From assembly GCA_017853835.1 (NCBI GenBank), contig JAFMIU010000007.1:1-64000 (forward strand): 64,000 nucleotides of DNA, read 5' to 3'. Source of the DNA: Pirellulales bacterium. Its GTDB lineage: Bacteria; Planctomycetota; Planctomycetia; Pirellulales; UBA1268. The stretch's first letter is position 1. Each line of letters begins with the position of its first letter. Made by a program: the position numbers and the translations under genes. The notes under the pieces are model-generated. The model was given only the letters and a program-made list of their open reading frames with translations, was not told the origin of the DNA and ran no database searches. Shown one piece after another: positions 8,492 to 17,369 of this stretch.

Positions 8492-9778
8492 ATGAAACGC
8501 GAAACATTTCAGGTCGTTCCGGAAGTTCATCAGGCAGGAGATCCGTCGGCGCAGGGCATCCGCGTGCCTTTCGTTCGACCGGCATTGCCCCCTGCGGAAA
8601 GGCTCGCCCCCGTTTTTTCGGAGATCATCTCGAGCGGTCGACTCACCAAGGGGCCCTACTGCGAGCGGTTGGAGCTGGCAGTGGCCAAGCGCCTGGGCGT
8701 GCGGCATGCCGTGGCGGTGAGCAGTTGCACGGTGGGACTGATGCTCGTGTATCGCGGGCTGGATCTCGCCGCAGGGAGTTGCCGCAGCCGGCGATCGGGT
8801 GGCGACGGATGCGCCGTGGCCTCGATGGACTCGCTCTCAAGGTTCGGTATCACCCGAACGGCTCATCGCAACGAGCCGCTCGGTGAGGTTGTGATGCCGA
8901 GCTTTACTTTTCTCGCCGCCGCTGCCGCCATCGTGTGGAACAACCTTCGCCCGGTATTCGTCGATGTGGATCCACTCACCACGAATGTGACAGCGCAGGC
9001 AATCCGTGCTGCAATCACGCCACGCACCGTGGCCATCGCGGCCTGTCACAACTTTGGCAACCCCTGCGACCTCACGGCTCTGGAATCAGTGGCGGCCGAG
9101 CATGGCCTGCCCCTCATCATCGATGCGGCCCATGGGTTCGGGGCCAGCATGCACGGCCGACCTGTCGGGGCGGGTGCAACGGCGCAGGTCTTCAGCATGT
9201 CTCCCACAAAACTTCTCGTGGCGGGCGAGGGGGGCATCGTGGCCACGAACTGCGACTGCCTCGCCCACTTCATTCGGATGGGGCGAGAGTATGGCAACGA
9301 CGGCTCCTACGACGCGTTGTTTCCAGGAGTGAATGGCCGCATGCCAGAGCTCAGCGCGGCGACGGCCCTAGCGTCGCTCGATATCCTCGATCAGGTGTCG
9401 GATCGAAGAAATCAGCTCGCTGATCTTTATCGTCGTGATCTGGGCGAACTTCCAGGCATTGGGTTTGTGGAGCTCCTGCCGGGCGCCCATTCGAGCCACA
9501 AGGATTTTTCGATCACGATCGATCCCACGAAGTTTGGGATCACCCGCGATGCCCTTCGGCGAGTCCTCGCGTCGAGAGGCATCGAAACGCGTGCCTACTA
9601 CGACCCGCCGTGTCATCGACAGACAGCCTACGAGCATTTTCATGATCGTATGAGGCCGCTCCCGGCGACCGACATGCTTGCGGCCCGCAGTCTTGCGCTC
9701 CCCATCGGCGGTCACGTTGATGAAGGAATCGTGCGCGATGTCTGCGACGTGATCGCCAACGCCAAGGAAATGGTGTAG
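8492..9778 (+). CDS. DegT/DnrJ/EryC1/StrS family sugar aminotransferase with an inserted loop
   Basis: A 428-residue PLP-dependent aminotransferase that probably aminates the keto-sugar made by the preceding dehydratase. The PLP lysine is Lys240 in SMSPTKLLVAGEGG, and the cofactor-ring contact is in IIDAAHGFGA (Asp211). The family motif GDEVIVPSFTF appears here as GEVVMPSFTF. It is separated from the preceding helix (VGLMLVYRGLDLA) by about 37 extra residues (~94-130) rich in Arg, Ser and Gly, which the family normally lacks. The insert is in frame and lies at a surface loop near the active-site entrance. The gene is 17 bp after the dehydratase and 9 bp before the next gene. Confidence 0.88.
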   Translation: MKRETFQVVPEVHQAGDPSAQGIRVPFVRPALPPAERLAPVFSEIISSGRLTKGPYCERLELAVAKRLGVRHAVAVSSCTVGLMLVYRGLDLAAGSCRSRRSGGDGCAVASMDSLSRFGITRTAHRNEPLGEVVMPSFTFLAAAAAIVWNNLRPVFVDVDPLTTNVTAQAIRAAITPRTVAIAACHNFGNPCDLTALESVAAEHGLPLIIDAAHGFGASMHGRPVGAGATAQVFSMSPTKLLVAGEGGIVATNCDCLAHFIRMGREYGNDGSYDALFPGVNGRMPELSAATALASLDILDQVSDRRNQLADLYRRDLGELPGIGFVELLPGAHSSHKDFSITIDPTKFGITRDALRRVLASRGIETRAYYDPPCHRQTAYEHFHDRMRPLPATDMLAARSLALPIGGHVDEGIVRDVCDVIANAKEMV

Positions 9779-9787
9779 GCCGGGCTG

Positions 9788-10852
9788 ATGACTGGGGTAT
9801 TCTGGCTTGCCTGGTTGGTGCCGGCGGCGATTGTGTCGGCTACCGTCGCCTCATGGCTCGTCGGGTGGGCGAGCAGCCGCGGCGTGGTCGACCGGCCGAA
9901 CGACCGTTCCAGCCACACGAAGGTCACCCCACGCGGCGGTGGCATTGCCATCGTTGGAGTTACCACCTTAGCCGCGATCATTGCGGCAACGGTCTGGCCC
10001 GAGAGCCGTGCAGCAATGGCAGCGTTGATCGTGCCGGCACTAGCCATCGCTTATGTGAGTTGGCTGGACGACATCAAGCCGCTAAAAAACCGGGTGCGTT
10101 TTGGGGTTCACCTTCTTTCGGCCGTAGCGGTAGTGGCCGTTGTGGGCCCGATTCAGATCGTGGATATGGGGGGCATGGGCGTTCTCGACTTGGGTGTGAT
10201 GGCGTGGCCCCTCACGCTCATCTGGGTTGTTGGCATGACAAATGCCTTTAATTTCATGGACGGTATCGATGGAATCGCGGGAATCACTGCCGCCTCAGCA
10301 GGCGCCTCGATCGCCATCGCAACTGTCTGCCTAGGGCTTCCTGCGATCGCTGGTGTTGCTTTTGCCTTCGCTGCCGCGGCGATCGGGTTTCTCATGTGCA
10401 ACTGGGCTCCCGCCAAAATCTTCATGGGAGACGTTGGAAGTGCCTTTTGCGGGTTTGTGATTGCAACCCTGCCGATCATTGCCGGTGTTGGTCCAAAGTC
10501 GAGGCTCGTAACCGTTGCCGTGTTTGCGATGTGGCCGTTTACCTTCGACACGATTTTTACGCTGATCCGAAGAGTATTAAAGCGTGAAAACGTATTCGAG
10601 GCCCATCGGAGTCATCTTTACCAGCGCCTTGTGATTGCGGGCTGGAGTCACCGCGCGGTGGCAAGCCTTTATGGCTTTCTTTCCTCTATGGCGGGATCAA
10701 TTGCGGTGGCTCCCTTTTATGATGACACAGCCACACCAGTCATTACCAAGGTTGCAGCGGCCTTCCTCGTGATAACTGCCCTCGCTCTTCTTTTTCTCGT
10801 GCAGCGTGCAGAAATCGCATCCGCTGCGAACAGCCTAAGCCAGCGTCTCTGA
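9788..10852 (+). CDS. WecA/MraY-like polyprenyl-phosphate GlcNAc-1-phosphate transferase
   Basis: A 354-residue polytopic membrane enzyme of the PNPT family. It transfers a sugar-1-phosphate from a UDP-sugar to undecaprenyl phosphate. Seen directly: about ten hydrophobic segments, the DD motif SWLDDIKPLKNR (Asp94, Asp95), NAFNFMDGIDG (153-163), MGDVGS (213-218) and the cytoplasmic His motif HRSHLYQR (273-280). All are diagnostic of WecA-type enzymes. It is one of two adjacent initiating transferases in this locus; the next gene encodes the unrelated monotopic type. Confidence 0.92.
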   Translation: MTGVFWLAWLVPAAIVSATVASWLVGWASSRGVVDRPNDRSSHTKVTPRGGGIAIVGVTTLAAIIAATVWPESRAAMAALIVPALAIAYVSWLDDIKPLKNRVRFGVHLLSAVAVVAVVGPIQIVDMGGMGVLDLGVMAWPLTLIWVVGMTNAFNFMDGIDGIAGITAASAGASIAIATVCLGLPAIAGVAFAFAAAAIGFLMCNWAPAKIFMGDVGSAFCGFVIATLPIIAGVGPKSRLVTVAVFAMWPFTFDTIFTLIRRVLKRENVFEAHRSHLYQRLVIAGWSHRAVASLYGFLSSMAGSIAVAPFYDDTATPVITKVAAAFLVITALALLFLVQRAEIASAANSLSQRL

Positions 10853-10876
10853 GCGTTAGGGCACGGTGGAGCCACT

Positions 10877-11554
10877 GTGACTGTGCCTCTGAGACCTACA
10901 GACTCACGTGATCACGCGGCGAGCGGCACGTTTTATGCCAAGTACGGCAAGCGGCTTTTCGATATTTCTTTTTCACTCGTGGCTGGAATAGTACTTCTTC
11001 CTGCGATCGCGATCGTCGCGATTGTGGTTCGAATCGTTCTTGGATCGCCTGTTTTTTATTGTGATGTGCGAGCTGGTCTTGGCGGCAGGTCCATCCGGCT
11101 GGCAAAGTTTCGATCGATGTCGAATAGTAGAGATGCATCTGGCAATTTGCTGCCAGACCATGAGCGGCTTGGCCGCTTCGGCCGCATGCTTCGACGGACG
11201 AGCATCGACGAGCTTCCGCAACTTTTAAGTGTAGTTGTCGGTGACATGAGTGTTGTTGGACCACGGCCGCTGCCAACACGGTATGTTTCGCGATACGACT
11301 CACGGCAGGTTACACGTTTGCTCGTACGTCCCGGGCTGACCGGCTGGGCACAGATTCATGGTCGTAACGCGGTTGACTGGTCGGAACGATTGGAGCTTGA
11401 CGCCTGCTATGTCGACATGTTGGGGCGGCCTAGAGCGTGGCGGCTCGATTTTTGGATCGTCGCCGTGACGGTATTCCAAATACTGTCGCAGGCGGTGACG
11501 GGGCGTGGGATTGCTGCTGCAGGGAGCGCTACCATGAGAGAGTTTATTCCGTGA
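10877..11554 (+). CDS. Undecaprenyl-phosphate sugar-phosphate transferase (PglC/WcaJ C-terminal type)
   Basis: A 225-residue monotopic phosphoglycosyl transferase with a GTG start preceded by GGTGGAG. It has one hydrophobic re-entrant segment (residues ~28-55). This is followed by the signature KFRSM (from Lys77), the catalytic Asp-Glu pair in SIDELPQL (Asp111, Glu112) and VVGPRPLP (127-133). It would start the repeat unit by attaching a sugar-1-phosphate to undecaprenyl phosphate at the cytoplasmic face. It lacks the four-helix N-terminus of WcaJ, so it is of the minimal PglC size. Confidence 0.92.
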   Translation: MTVPLRPTDSRDHAASGTFYAKYGKRLFDISFSLVAGIVLLPAIAIVAIVVRIVLGSPVFYCDVRAGLGGRSIRLAKFRSMSNSRDASGNLLPDHERLGRFGRMLRRTSIDELPQLLSVVVGDMSVVGPRPLPTRYVSRYDSRQVTRLLVRPGLTGWAQIHGRNAVDWSERLELDACYVDMLGRPRAWRLDFWIVAVTVFQILSQAVTGRGIAAAGSATMREFIP

Positions 11555-11679
11555 ACCTGGTTGGATTCTCAGGTGGTTTTGGCGAGACCATGTAGTTCCA
11601 TCCATGCCGGATGCTATGCGGGTCATTTGCCATTACGGACGCCACGTGGGGATTAGGTAACCATGGACGGGGCGTTTCG

Positions 11680-12693
11680 ATGAACCATCGCACTGCCTTC
11701 GACGGGACGGTGCCTGCCTCACAGCCGTGGGGTCGCTTCGTAAAGTTCTTGGCGTTGTTTGTACTCCCCGGATTATTCCTCGCATGGATTCACAACTCAT
11801 TTCCATATATCCGTCCGGGGTACGAGCTGGTGGTGGAGGAGAAGTCCCGCTTGGCCCGTGAAGGCGGGATCTTCGCCGCGGCGCCCGCCGCCAGGCCGCG
11901 GCTCGCGGTGTTCGGCTCGAGCGTCGCGCTCTCCGGCTTCGTGCCCCGGCTGTTCGAGGAACTCTCCGGCGGCACGGTCGATGCCTACAACATGGGGCTG
12001 CCCGGTTCGATCCTCTACTTCGACCAGCTCGAGTCGCTCGTGAAGAGCGGGCAGGCGCCAACGCACGTGGTGGTGACGAACCCGTGGGGTGGCGACGACC
12101 CGCCCCGTGGTCTGGCCTTGGTGTGGAATGACGCGGCGCTTCGCGACGCCCTTGTGCCCTTCCACGACACGCCCCGCGACCTCGTGCTCTTCGCCCTCCG
12201 GTCGCGGACGGCCGGCGGGCTGGCCGCCTTGTACGACGACACCCGCCACGTCCTCACCGCGCTCCGCGAGGACAAGGGCTTCCACTTCATCAAGTCGCAG
12301 AGCCATTATCCGAACGACGCCCTGCCCGAAGGGTTCCGGCTCCCGAGTGACAAGCCCGACGAGGTCCTGTGGCGGACGTTCCACGCCTCGGGCGCCCCGT
12401 TCGAGCGACTTCGGCGACTCGCCCGCGAGCACGGCATCAAGGTGTTGATCGTGCCGCGATACCTGCGGCGGGGCGAGGGGGCGGAGCCACCGGCGGAAGA
12501 CACCGAGGCGACACGCCAGATGCAGCCCTATCCCGAAATCGAGGTCGTCGGCCCCGCCTACTGGTTGCTGCCGCCGGCCCTGTTCTCCGATCCCACTCAC
12601 ACCAACCCCGCCGGGGCCCGGGAATACACCACGCGGCTCTGGAATCTGCTCCGCGACCGGCTGCAGCCTGCGGCGGTCGCAGCCTCTCGATAG
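11680..12693 (+). CDS. SGNH-fold O-acylation partner of the MBOAT protein
   Basis: A 337-residue protein with one N-terminal membrane anchor (FLALFVLPGLFLAWI) and a large extracytoplasmic domain. It has the SGNH nucleophile motif FGSS (Ser80 or Ser81) and a C-terminal D304-P-T-H307 pair, the catalytic dyad of AlgJ/AlgX-like acetyl-transfer proteins. ATG 11680 is chosen because it opens shortly before the anchor. The MBOAT gene follows 9 bp later, so the pair probably O-acetylates the polysaccharide in the periplasm. The first ~135 bp have moderate GC, but from about 11815 the gene switches abruptly to very GC-rich codons. This suggests a recombination joint inside the gene. Confidence 0.75.
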   Translation: MNHRTAFDGTVPASQPWGRFVKFLALFVLPGLFLAWIHNSFPYIRPGYELVVEEKSRLAREGGIFAAAPAARPRLAVFGSSVALSGFVPRLFEELSGGTVDAYNMGLPGSILYFDQLESLVKSGQAPTHVVVTNPWGGDDPPRGLALVWNDAALRDALVPFHDTPRDLVLFALRSRTAGGLAALYDDTRHVLTALREDKGFHFIKSQSHYPNDALPEGFRLPSDKPDEVLWRTFHASGAPFERLRRLAREHGIKVLIVPRYLRRGEGAEPPAEDTEATRQMQPYPEIEVVGPAYWLLPPALFSDPTHTNPAGAREYTTRLWNLLRDRLQPAAVAASR

Positions 12694-12702
12694 CGACTCT
12701 CG

Positions 12703-14172
12703 GTGCTCTTCAACACCGCACAATACTGGCTCTTCTTCACCGCCATCGTGACGGCGTACTACACGCTGCCGGCACGCTGGCAGCAGCCGCTGTTGCTGCT
12801 GGCCAGCTACTGGTTCTACATGGCCTGGGATCCGCGGCACGGCATCCTCCTGGCCGGCTGCTCGCTGGTGGCCTGGCTGTGCGGCGTGCTGATGGAAGAC
12901 TGCGACCGCCGCCATGCCGGCCGGCAAGACGGCCGGCGGCGGCTGATCTTCACGCTCGGCATGTGCTGCCTGTTCGGGGTGCTGTTTTCCTACAAGTACA
13001 CTGGATTCTTCCTCGACAGCCTGCGGGATGGCCTCGCCTGGCTCGGCATCCGCGCCGAGATCCCGAAGGTGTCGCCATTTCTGCCCGTCGGCATCTCCTT
13101 CTTCACGTTCCAGTCGGCGTCGTACGTGATCGACGTCTTCACCCGCTCCGCGCCCGCGGTGCGCAGCCCGTTCATGGTGATGCTGTTCGTGTCGTTCTTC
13201 CCCCAGCTCGTCGCGGGCCCGATCGAGCGGCCCGACAATCTGTTGCCGCAGCTGTCGAAGCCGCACGTCTTCGACTTCGCCCGCGTGCCCCGCGGGCTGG
13301 CGATCTGCCTGTGGGGCCTGACGAAGAAGGTTCTGATCGCCGACATGGTCGCGCCGGTCGTCGAGACCGTCTACTCGGTCCCGGAGAGCTTTCCCGCGCA
13401 GATCCTGATCCTGGCCACGGTGTTCTTCGCCATCCAGATCTACTGCGACTTCTCCGGCTACTCCGACATCGCCACCGGCTCCGCCCACATTCTGGGCGTC
13501 GAGTTGATGACCAACTTCCGCCGTCCCTACATGGCCCGCTCGATCGCCGAGTTCTGGCAGCGGTGGCACATCTCGCTTTCGACCTGGTTTCGCGACTACA
13601 TCTACATCCCGCTGGGCGGCAACCGCGTGCCGGCCCTCCGCTGGGTTTTCAATATCTACACGGTCTTCATTCTGAGCGGCTTGTGGCACGGCGCCGCCTG
13701 GACGTTCATCGCGTGGGGCGCCCTGCATGGCACCTACATGCTGGCGCAGCGGTGGCTCGGCCTGCTCGTGCCGAAGGGCGTGCAGTCGGCCGTGTCGGCG
13801 GTCATTCCCGCCCCGCTGCGGACGGCGCTGGCGATCGGCACGGTGTTCATCATGGCCTGTGCCGGCTGGGTGTTCTTCCGGGCCGGCTCGATGGCCGACG
13901 CCGCGGCCGTCTTTGCGGGGCTGGGTGATTGGCGGTCGTTCAGCCCCGGCCAGATCTGGTCGCTCGGCCTGCCGCGGTTCGAGATGATGCTGGCGCTCGG
14001 ATCCATCGCGATGCTGCTCGCCGTCGAGGCGCTCATCGAGCACGCTCCGAACTGGTGCAGTCGTCTCTGGGCGGCCACGCCGATCCGCTGGTCGCTGTGC
14101 ATCGCCCAGGTTTACGCCCTGCTCTGCTTCGGCGTGTTTCGGGAAGTCGAGTTCATCTATTTCCAGTTCTAA
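12703..14172 (+). CDS. MBOAT family O-acyltransferase (AlgI-like)
   Basis: A 489-residue polytopic membrane acyltransferase with a GTG start. It matches the AlgI pattern throughout: YWFYMAWDPRH near the N-terminus, FLPVGISFFTFQS, AGPIERP, the invariant FWQRWHISLSTWFRDYIYIP (His289) and the catalytic His329 in SGLWHGAAWTF. It is thought to pass acyl groups from the cytoplasm across the inner membrane to an SGNH partner or directly to the glycan. It forms a two-gene cassette with the preceding gene. Both are markedly GC-richer than the genes on either side, and GC falls sharply right after the stop codon. Confidence 0.95.
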   Translation: MLFNTAQYWLFFTAIVTAYYTLPARWQQPLLLLASYWFYMAWDPRHGILLAGCSLVAWLCGVLMEDCDRRHAGRQDGRRRLIFTLGMCCLFGVLFSYKYTGFFLDSLRDGLAWLGIRAEIPKVSPFLPVGISFFTFQSASYVIDVFTRSAPAVRSPFMVMLFVSFFPQLVAGPIERPDNLLPQLSKPHVFDFARVPRGLAICLWGLTKKVLIADMVAPVVETVYSVPESFPAQILILATVFFAIQIYCDFSGYSDIATGSAHILGVELMTNFRRPYMARSIAEFWQRWHISLSTWFRDYIYIPLGGNRVPALRWVFNIYTVFILSGLWHGAAWTFIAWGALHGTYMLAQRWLGLLVPKGVQSAVSAVIPAPLRTALAIGTVFIMACAGWVFFRAGSMADAAAVFAGLGDWRSFSPGQIWSLGLPRFEMMLALGSIAMLLAVEALIEHAPNWCSRLWAATPIRWSLCIAQVYALLCFGVFREVEFIYFQF

Positions 14173-14210
14173 CGTTCACCCAGTACTTCAAGGACTGCAC
14201 TTAGACTGTG

Positions 14211-15014
14211 ATGAATGAAATCAAAACTGAAGCCTCTTGGGTTGACATGAGTCGCTTCGAGGACTGCCCGGGCTATGAACTGCGGCACCAACAAGGCGGA
14301 ATACTGCCTTCCGAAGGCCATGCTCTGATCCAGCTCTGCCGCCAACATGGCATTCGCACTCTCGTCGAAAGTGGCCGCTGGCGCGGATTTTCCAAGGAGA
14401 TGTTTGCGACGATTCCGGGTGAAAAACTGAATATCATCTCGGTCGATCTTCGCTACGAACCCTTCTATCGCGAAGTTGAGGAACGCCTACGGCGATTCCC
14501 AAACGTTCGGCTCCACTACGGCAACTCACTGGCCGTGGTCCCGCATATCGTCGCAACGCGCGATCGCCCGACGGCCTTGTTTGTGGACGGCCCCAAGGGC
14601 CAGCTCGCTGTTGAATTGATCAAGACATGCTTTCGCCTGAGCCCGCACCTCAAACTTGCCTTTCTGCACGACTCCTACAGGGGGAGTGTGGCGCGAGCGG
14701 CCGTGGAGAAAGAGTTCCCCGATTCGTGGTTCACGGATGACCGTGCCTACTGCCAACGTTTCCACCACCTCGACAACTTGTCTTCCGATACCTATCGGCA
14801 ACTGAGTCAGCAGGAGGATTTTGATGGAAAGTATCATCTCTCGATGGCCACCATGAATGAAGACACCTCCTACGGCCCAACGCTTGCGTGCATACCGCGA
14901 CCACACTTGCTTCATTCACGCACGCCGACTGGCGCTGCTGCAGCGAAACTCTGGTTCAGCCGTTACTACGCAGAGGCATACGCGAAAGCCCGGCTGCTCA
15001 TCAAAGGAGCGTAG
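14211..15014 (+). CDS. SAM-dependent methyltransferase-like protein (class I fold, tentative)
   Basis: A 267-residue protein. Near residue 50 the segment IRTLVESGRWRGFSKEMFA resembles the SAM-binding loop of class I methyltransferases. ISVDLRYEPF fits the acidic end of strand 2, and ALFVDGPKG fits the D-G-D/P-K region of the FkbM and Methyltransf_24 groups. The match is partial and no substrate residues can be named, so methyl transfer to a sugar hydroxyl is an inference. ATG 14211 directly follows an in-frame GTG at 14208, either of which could be used. The codon use is clearly less GC-rich than that of the preceding MBOAT cassette. Confidence 0.6.
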   Translation: MNEIKTEASWVDMSRFEDCPGYELRHQQGGILPSEGHALIQLCRQHGIRTLVESGRWRGFSKEMFATIPGEKLNIISVDLRYEPFYREVEERLRRFPNVRLHYGNSLAVVPHIVATRDRPTALFVDGPKGQLAVELIKTCFRLSPHLKLAFLHDSYRGSVARAAVEKEFPDSWFTDDRAYCQRFHHLDNLSSDTYRQLSQQEDFDGKYHLSMATMNEDTSYGPTLACIPRPHLLHSRTPTGAAAAKLWFSRYYAEAYAKARLLIKGA

Positions 15015-15030
15015 TTCGACGCAGGCATCC

Positions 15031-16608
15031 ATGTCGTACTTGCCAGCTATCACCCAGGAAACAACCGCTCCCGAGCCAGACCGAACAGAGCGGGCGGCAA
15101 AAACTGCGGTTGTTACGCTCGTCCAGACGTTCATTTCTCTTGCCGTTGGCCTGGTTTCAGTGCCGATCCTGGTGAAGTCACTCGGTCGGGAAACGTATGG
15201 AGTCTGGTTGCTGCTTGGCCAGGTGATCTCGTATTTATCGCTTGTCGACTTCGGAAACGCCTCGATCGCGAAACTGAAACTGGCCTCTCCCGGCGGCGAA
15301 GATGAACGCGATGTTAAACAGGAGGTTTTGACGACGACGCTGCTCGGTGCATTGGTCACGACACCACTGGTAGCGATCGCGGGCGTTGCGATAACTGCCG
15401 GGCTTGCGAATCGCTATGCCGACAACAACGTCTCGGTCGGTTCCATCATTGTCGCGGCTGGTTTGCTCGTTGCCGCATTTCTTGCCATGCGATTCACCTC
15501 GCTGCCGACCTTCGCCCTCTTCGGCGCGAATATGGAATACCGCTCCGTCTTCGGTCGAATGCTGATCACGACAGTAAACAGTCTTGTTGACATAGTTGCA
15601 GCGCTCTGCGGTTTCGGTATGGCGGGGTTGGCCTGCAACCGTCTTCTCGCCCAGGTAGCCCTTGGACTAAACCTTCAACGGGCCGCAAAACGGTACGTGC
15701 CTTGGTATGGCTTCACGCGGTTCGACTGGTCGAAACTGGGGCCGCTGCTGAAGCAAAACTCGTTTTGTCTGTTCGCACAATGGGGCCACACGCTCGTTGA
15801 GACGATCGACATCCTCGTGGTTGGTCTAGCTGTCGGTGCCGAGGCCGTGCCGGTCTACACAATTACAGCCGCTCTCCCTCGACTCATGTTCATGCTCTTC
15901 AACCAAGCCATGTCGGGTGCAAACGCTGGGTTGGTGGGCCTCTATGCATCGGGCGACAAACAGCGATTCCAGTTCATCCGCACCCAGCAGGAGATCGTCA
16001 CACTCGCCTGCCTTGCGATCGTCGGCGCCGTGACGTTGGCGGTCAACCGCGGATTCGTCAGTCTCTGGGTCGGACCGGACTACTATGGCGGCGGCTTACT
16101 CACGGCGCTCGCTGTGGGCTGGTACTTCTCCGTGATCACCTCGCGTCACTACTGCAACGCCCTGTCCGCGGCACTCGACTTCAACCGCATGGCGAAGGTG
16201 CAATTGGCGGCGGGAATCCTCGGTCTTGCCGCTGGCGTCGTCGGCGGGCGGTTCGCAGGCATTCCCGGAGCTGTCGGTGGCCTTCTGGCGGTTCGCGTGG
16301 TCGCGAACCTGTTGAATGCATGGCGACTCGACGACCTGCTCGCGATCTCGTCCTGGGACCATATCACCGCGCTCCGCGTCCCCTTCGCGGTGGCGATTGG
16401 GTCGTGCGCCACAGGCTGGGGCATCGGCCAGCTTCTCGATCCGAACGGCTGGATCGTCACCGGCTGCATCGGTGCGACGGTGATGGCGGCGGTCGGAGCG
16501 GCCGCCTGGTTCATCGGTGTTCCCGCCGCCGTCAAAAACGATCTCGCGGCCCGGCTCGCTCGCCTGGCCCGCTTCTTCCCATGGATCGGCCGACCTTTCG
16601 CAGCATGA
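15031..16608 (+). CDS. Wzx-like polysaccharide flippase
   Basis: A 525-residue polytopic protein with about 12-14 hydrophobic segments, of the MOP (oligosaccharide flippase) superfamily. The N-terminal pattern AAKTAVVTLVQTFISLAVGL followed by VPILVKSLGRETYGVWLLLG is typical of the family. It should flip the undecaprenyl-linked repeat unit to the periplasmic side. ATG 15031 is chosen over upstream in-frame starts, whose translation overlaps the previous gene and lacks family character. The stop codon overlaps the ATG of the next glycosyltransferase by four bases (ATGA). Confidence 0.88.
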   Translation: MSYLPAITQETTAPEPDRTERAAKTAVVTLVQTFISLAVGLVSVPILVKSLGRETYGVWLLLGQVISYLSLVDFGNASIAKLKLASPGGEDERDVKQEVLTTTLLGALVTTPLVAIAGVAITAGLANRYADNNVSVGSIIVAAGLLVAAFLAMRFTSLPTFALFGANMEYRSVFGRMLITTVNSLVDIVAALCGFGMAGLACNRLLAQVALGLNLQRAAKRYVPWYGFTRFDWSKLGPLLKQNSFCLFAQWGHTLVETIDILVVGLAVGAEAVPVYTITAALPRLMFMLFNQAMSGANAGLVGLYASGDKQRFQFIRTQQEIVTLACLAIVGAVTLAVNRGFVSLWVGPDYYGGGLLTALAVGWYFSVITSRHYCNALSAALDFNRMAKVQLAAGILGLAAGVVGGRFAGIPGAVGGLLAVRVVANLLNAWRLDDLLAISSWDHITALRVPFAVAIGSCATGWGIGQLLDPNGWIVTGCIGATVMAAVGAAAWFIGVPAAVKNDLAARLARLARFFPWIGRPFAA

Positions 16609-17369
16609 TCGGCATGGGTCGCCCTTCGATTGCCATCCTGATCGCCACCATGAACCGTGCGGCCATGCTACGCGAGTGCCTCGCCTCGTGCGCCTCGCAG
16701 ACAGATCGCCCTGATCGGGTGGCCGTCATCGACGGATGCTCAACCGACGGCACGTGCGACGTGATCGGGGAGTTCGGCTCGTTGGTGACCTATACAGTGA
16801 GCGAGCCCGATAGAGGCATCTTCGACGCGCTCAACAAGGGCCTGCAGCAGGTGCAACCAAGCGACTACGTGCTCGTTCTCGGCTCGGACGACCGACTCTA
16901 CGACGACCACGTGCTGGCCGACGCGCGACGACGGATCGCAGCCGATCCGGGCCACAGCATCTACTACGGCCGCGTGCAGATGGTTGAGGAGGATGGACGC
17001 GAAATCGCCACCAGGGGAGTCCCTTGGATCGACGTTCGCACCAACCATCTCGCCGGCCTTCTCTCGGGCATGCCGCACCAGGCGACTTTTCAACGCGCCG
17101 ATTCGCTCCTGCGATTCGGCGGCTTCGACGCCCGCTACCGGATCTGCGGCGACTATGACGCGCTGTTTCGGGTCCTGAAGCACGAGCCGCCGGTCTTCTG
17201 GCCGGACCGTTTCGTCGCCCGGATGCGTCGGGGAGGCATCAGCACGGAGGAGGGGTCTGATCTTGCGGTCCTTCGGGAGCGCGTGATTCTGTGCTGGAAG
17301 CACGGGCTTTTCGGTTCGTGGCTTCGGCAGCGGCTCGCCCTGGCCCGTCGAACTTTGGTGGCAGGATGA
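16605..17369 (+). CDS. Glycosyltransferase family 2 (WcaA-like)
   Basis: A 254-residue GT-A fold glycosyltransferase. The nucleotide-binding strand IAILIATMNRAAMLRECL and the acidic DGCSTDGT are followed by SEPDRGIFDALNKGL, a stretch typical of WcaA/WbbD-like GT2 enzymes. The metal-binding acidic motif is in LVLGSDDRLY. It probably adds one sugar to the lipid-linked repeat unit in the cytoplasm. It overlaps the flippase gene and the next gene by four bases each (ATGA), so all three are translated together. Confidence 0.9.
   Translation: MIGMGRPSIAILIATMNRAAMLRECLASCASQTDRPDRVAVIDGCSTDGTCDVIGEFGSLVTYTVSEPDRGIFDALNKGLQQVQPSDYVLVLGSDDRLYDDHVLADARRRIAADPGHSIYYGRVQMVEEDGREIATRGVPWIDVRTNHLAGLLSGMPHQATFQRADSLLRFGGFDARYRICGDYDALFRVLKHEPPVFWPDRFVARMRRGGISTEEGSDLAVLRERVILCWKHGLFGSWLRQRLALARRTLVAG

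Noticed and set aside
12369..13928. 519-codon plus-strand frame
   Set aside because: A shifted frame over the MBOAT gene, full of Arg, Pro and Ala and lacking hydrophobic segments.
11797..14043. 748-codon open frame on the minus strand
   Set aside because: It lies opposite the clear SGNH and MBOAT genes. It is an antisense frame kept open by very high GC, with low-complexity His/Arg/Gly-rich translation and no family motif.
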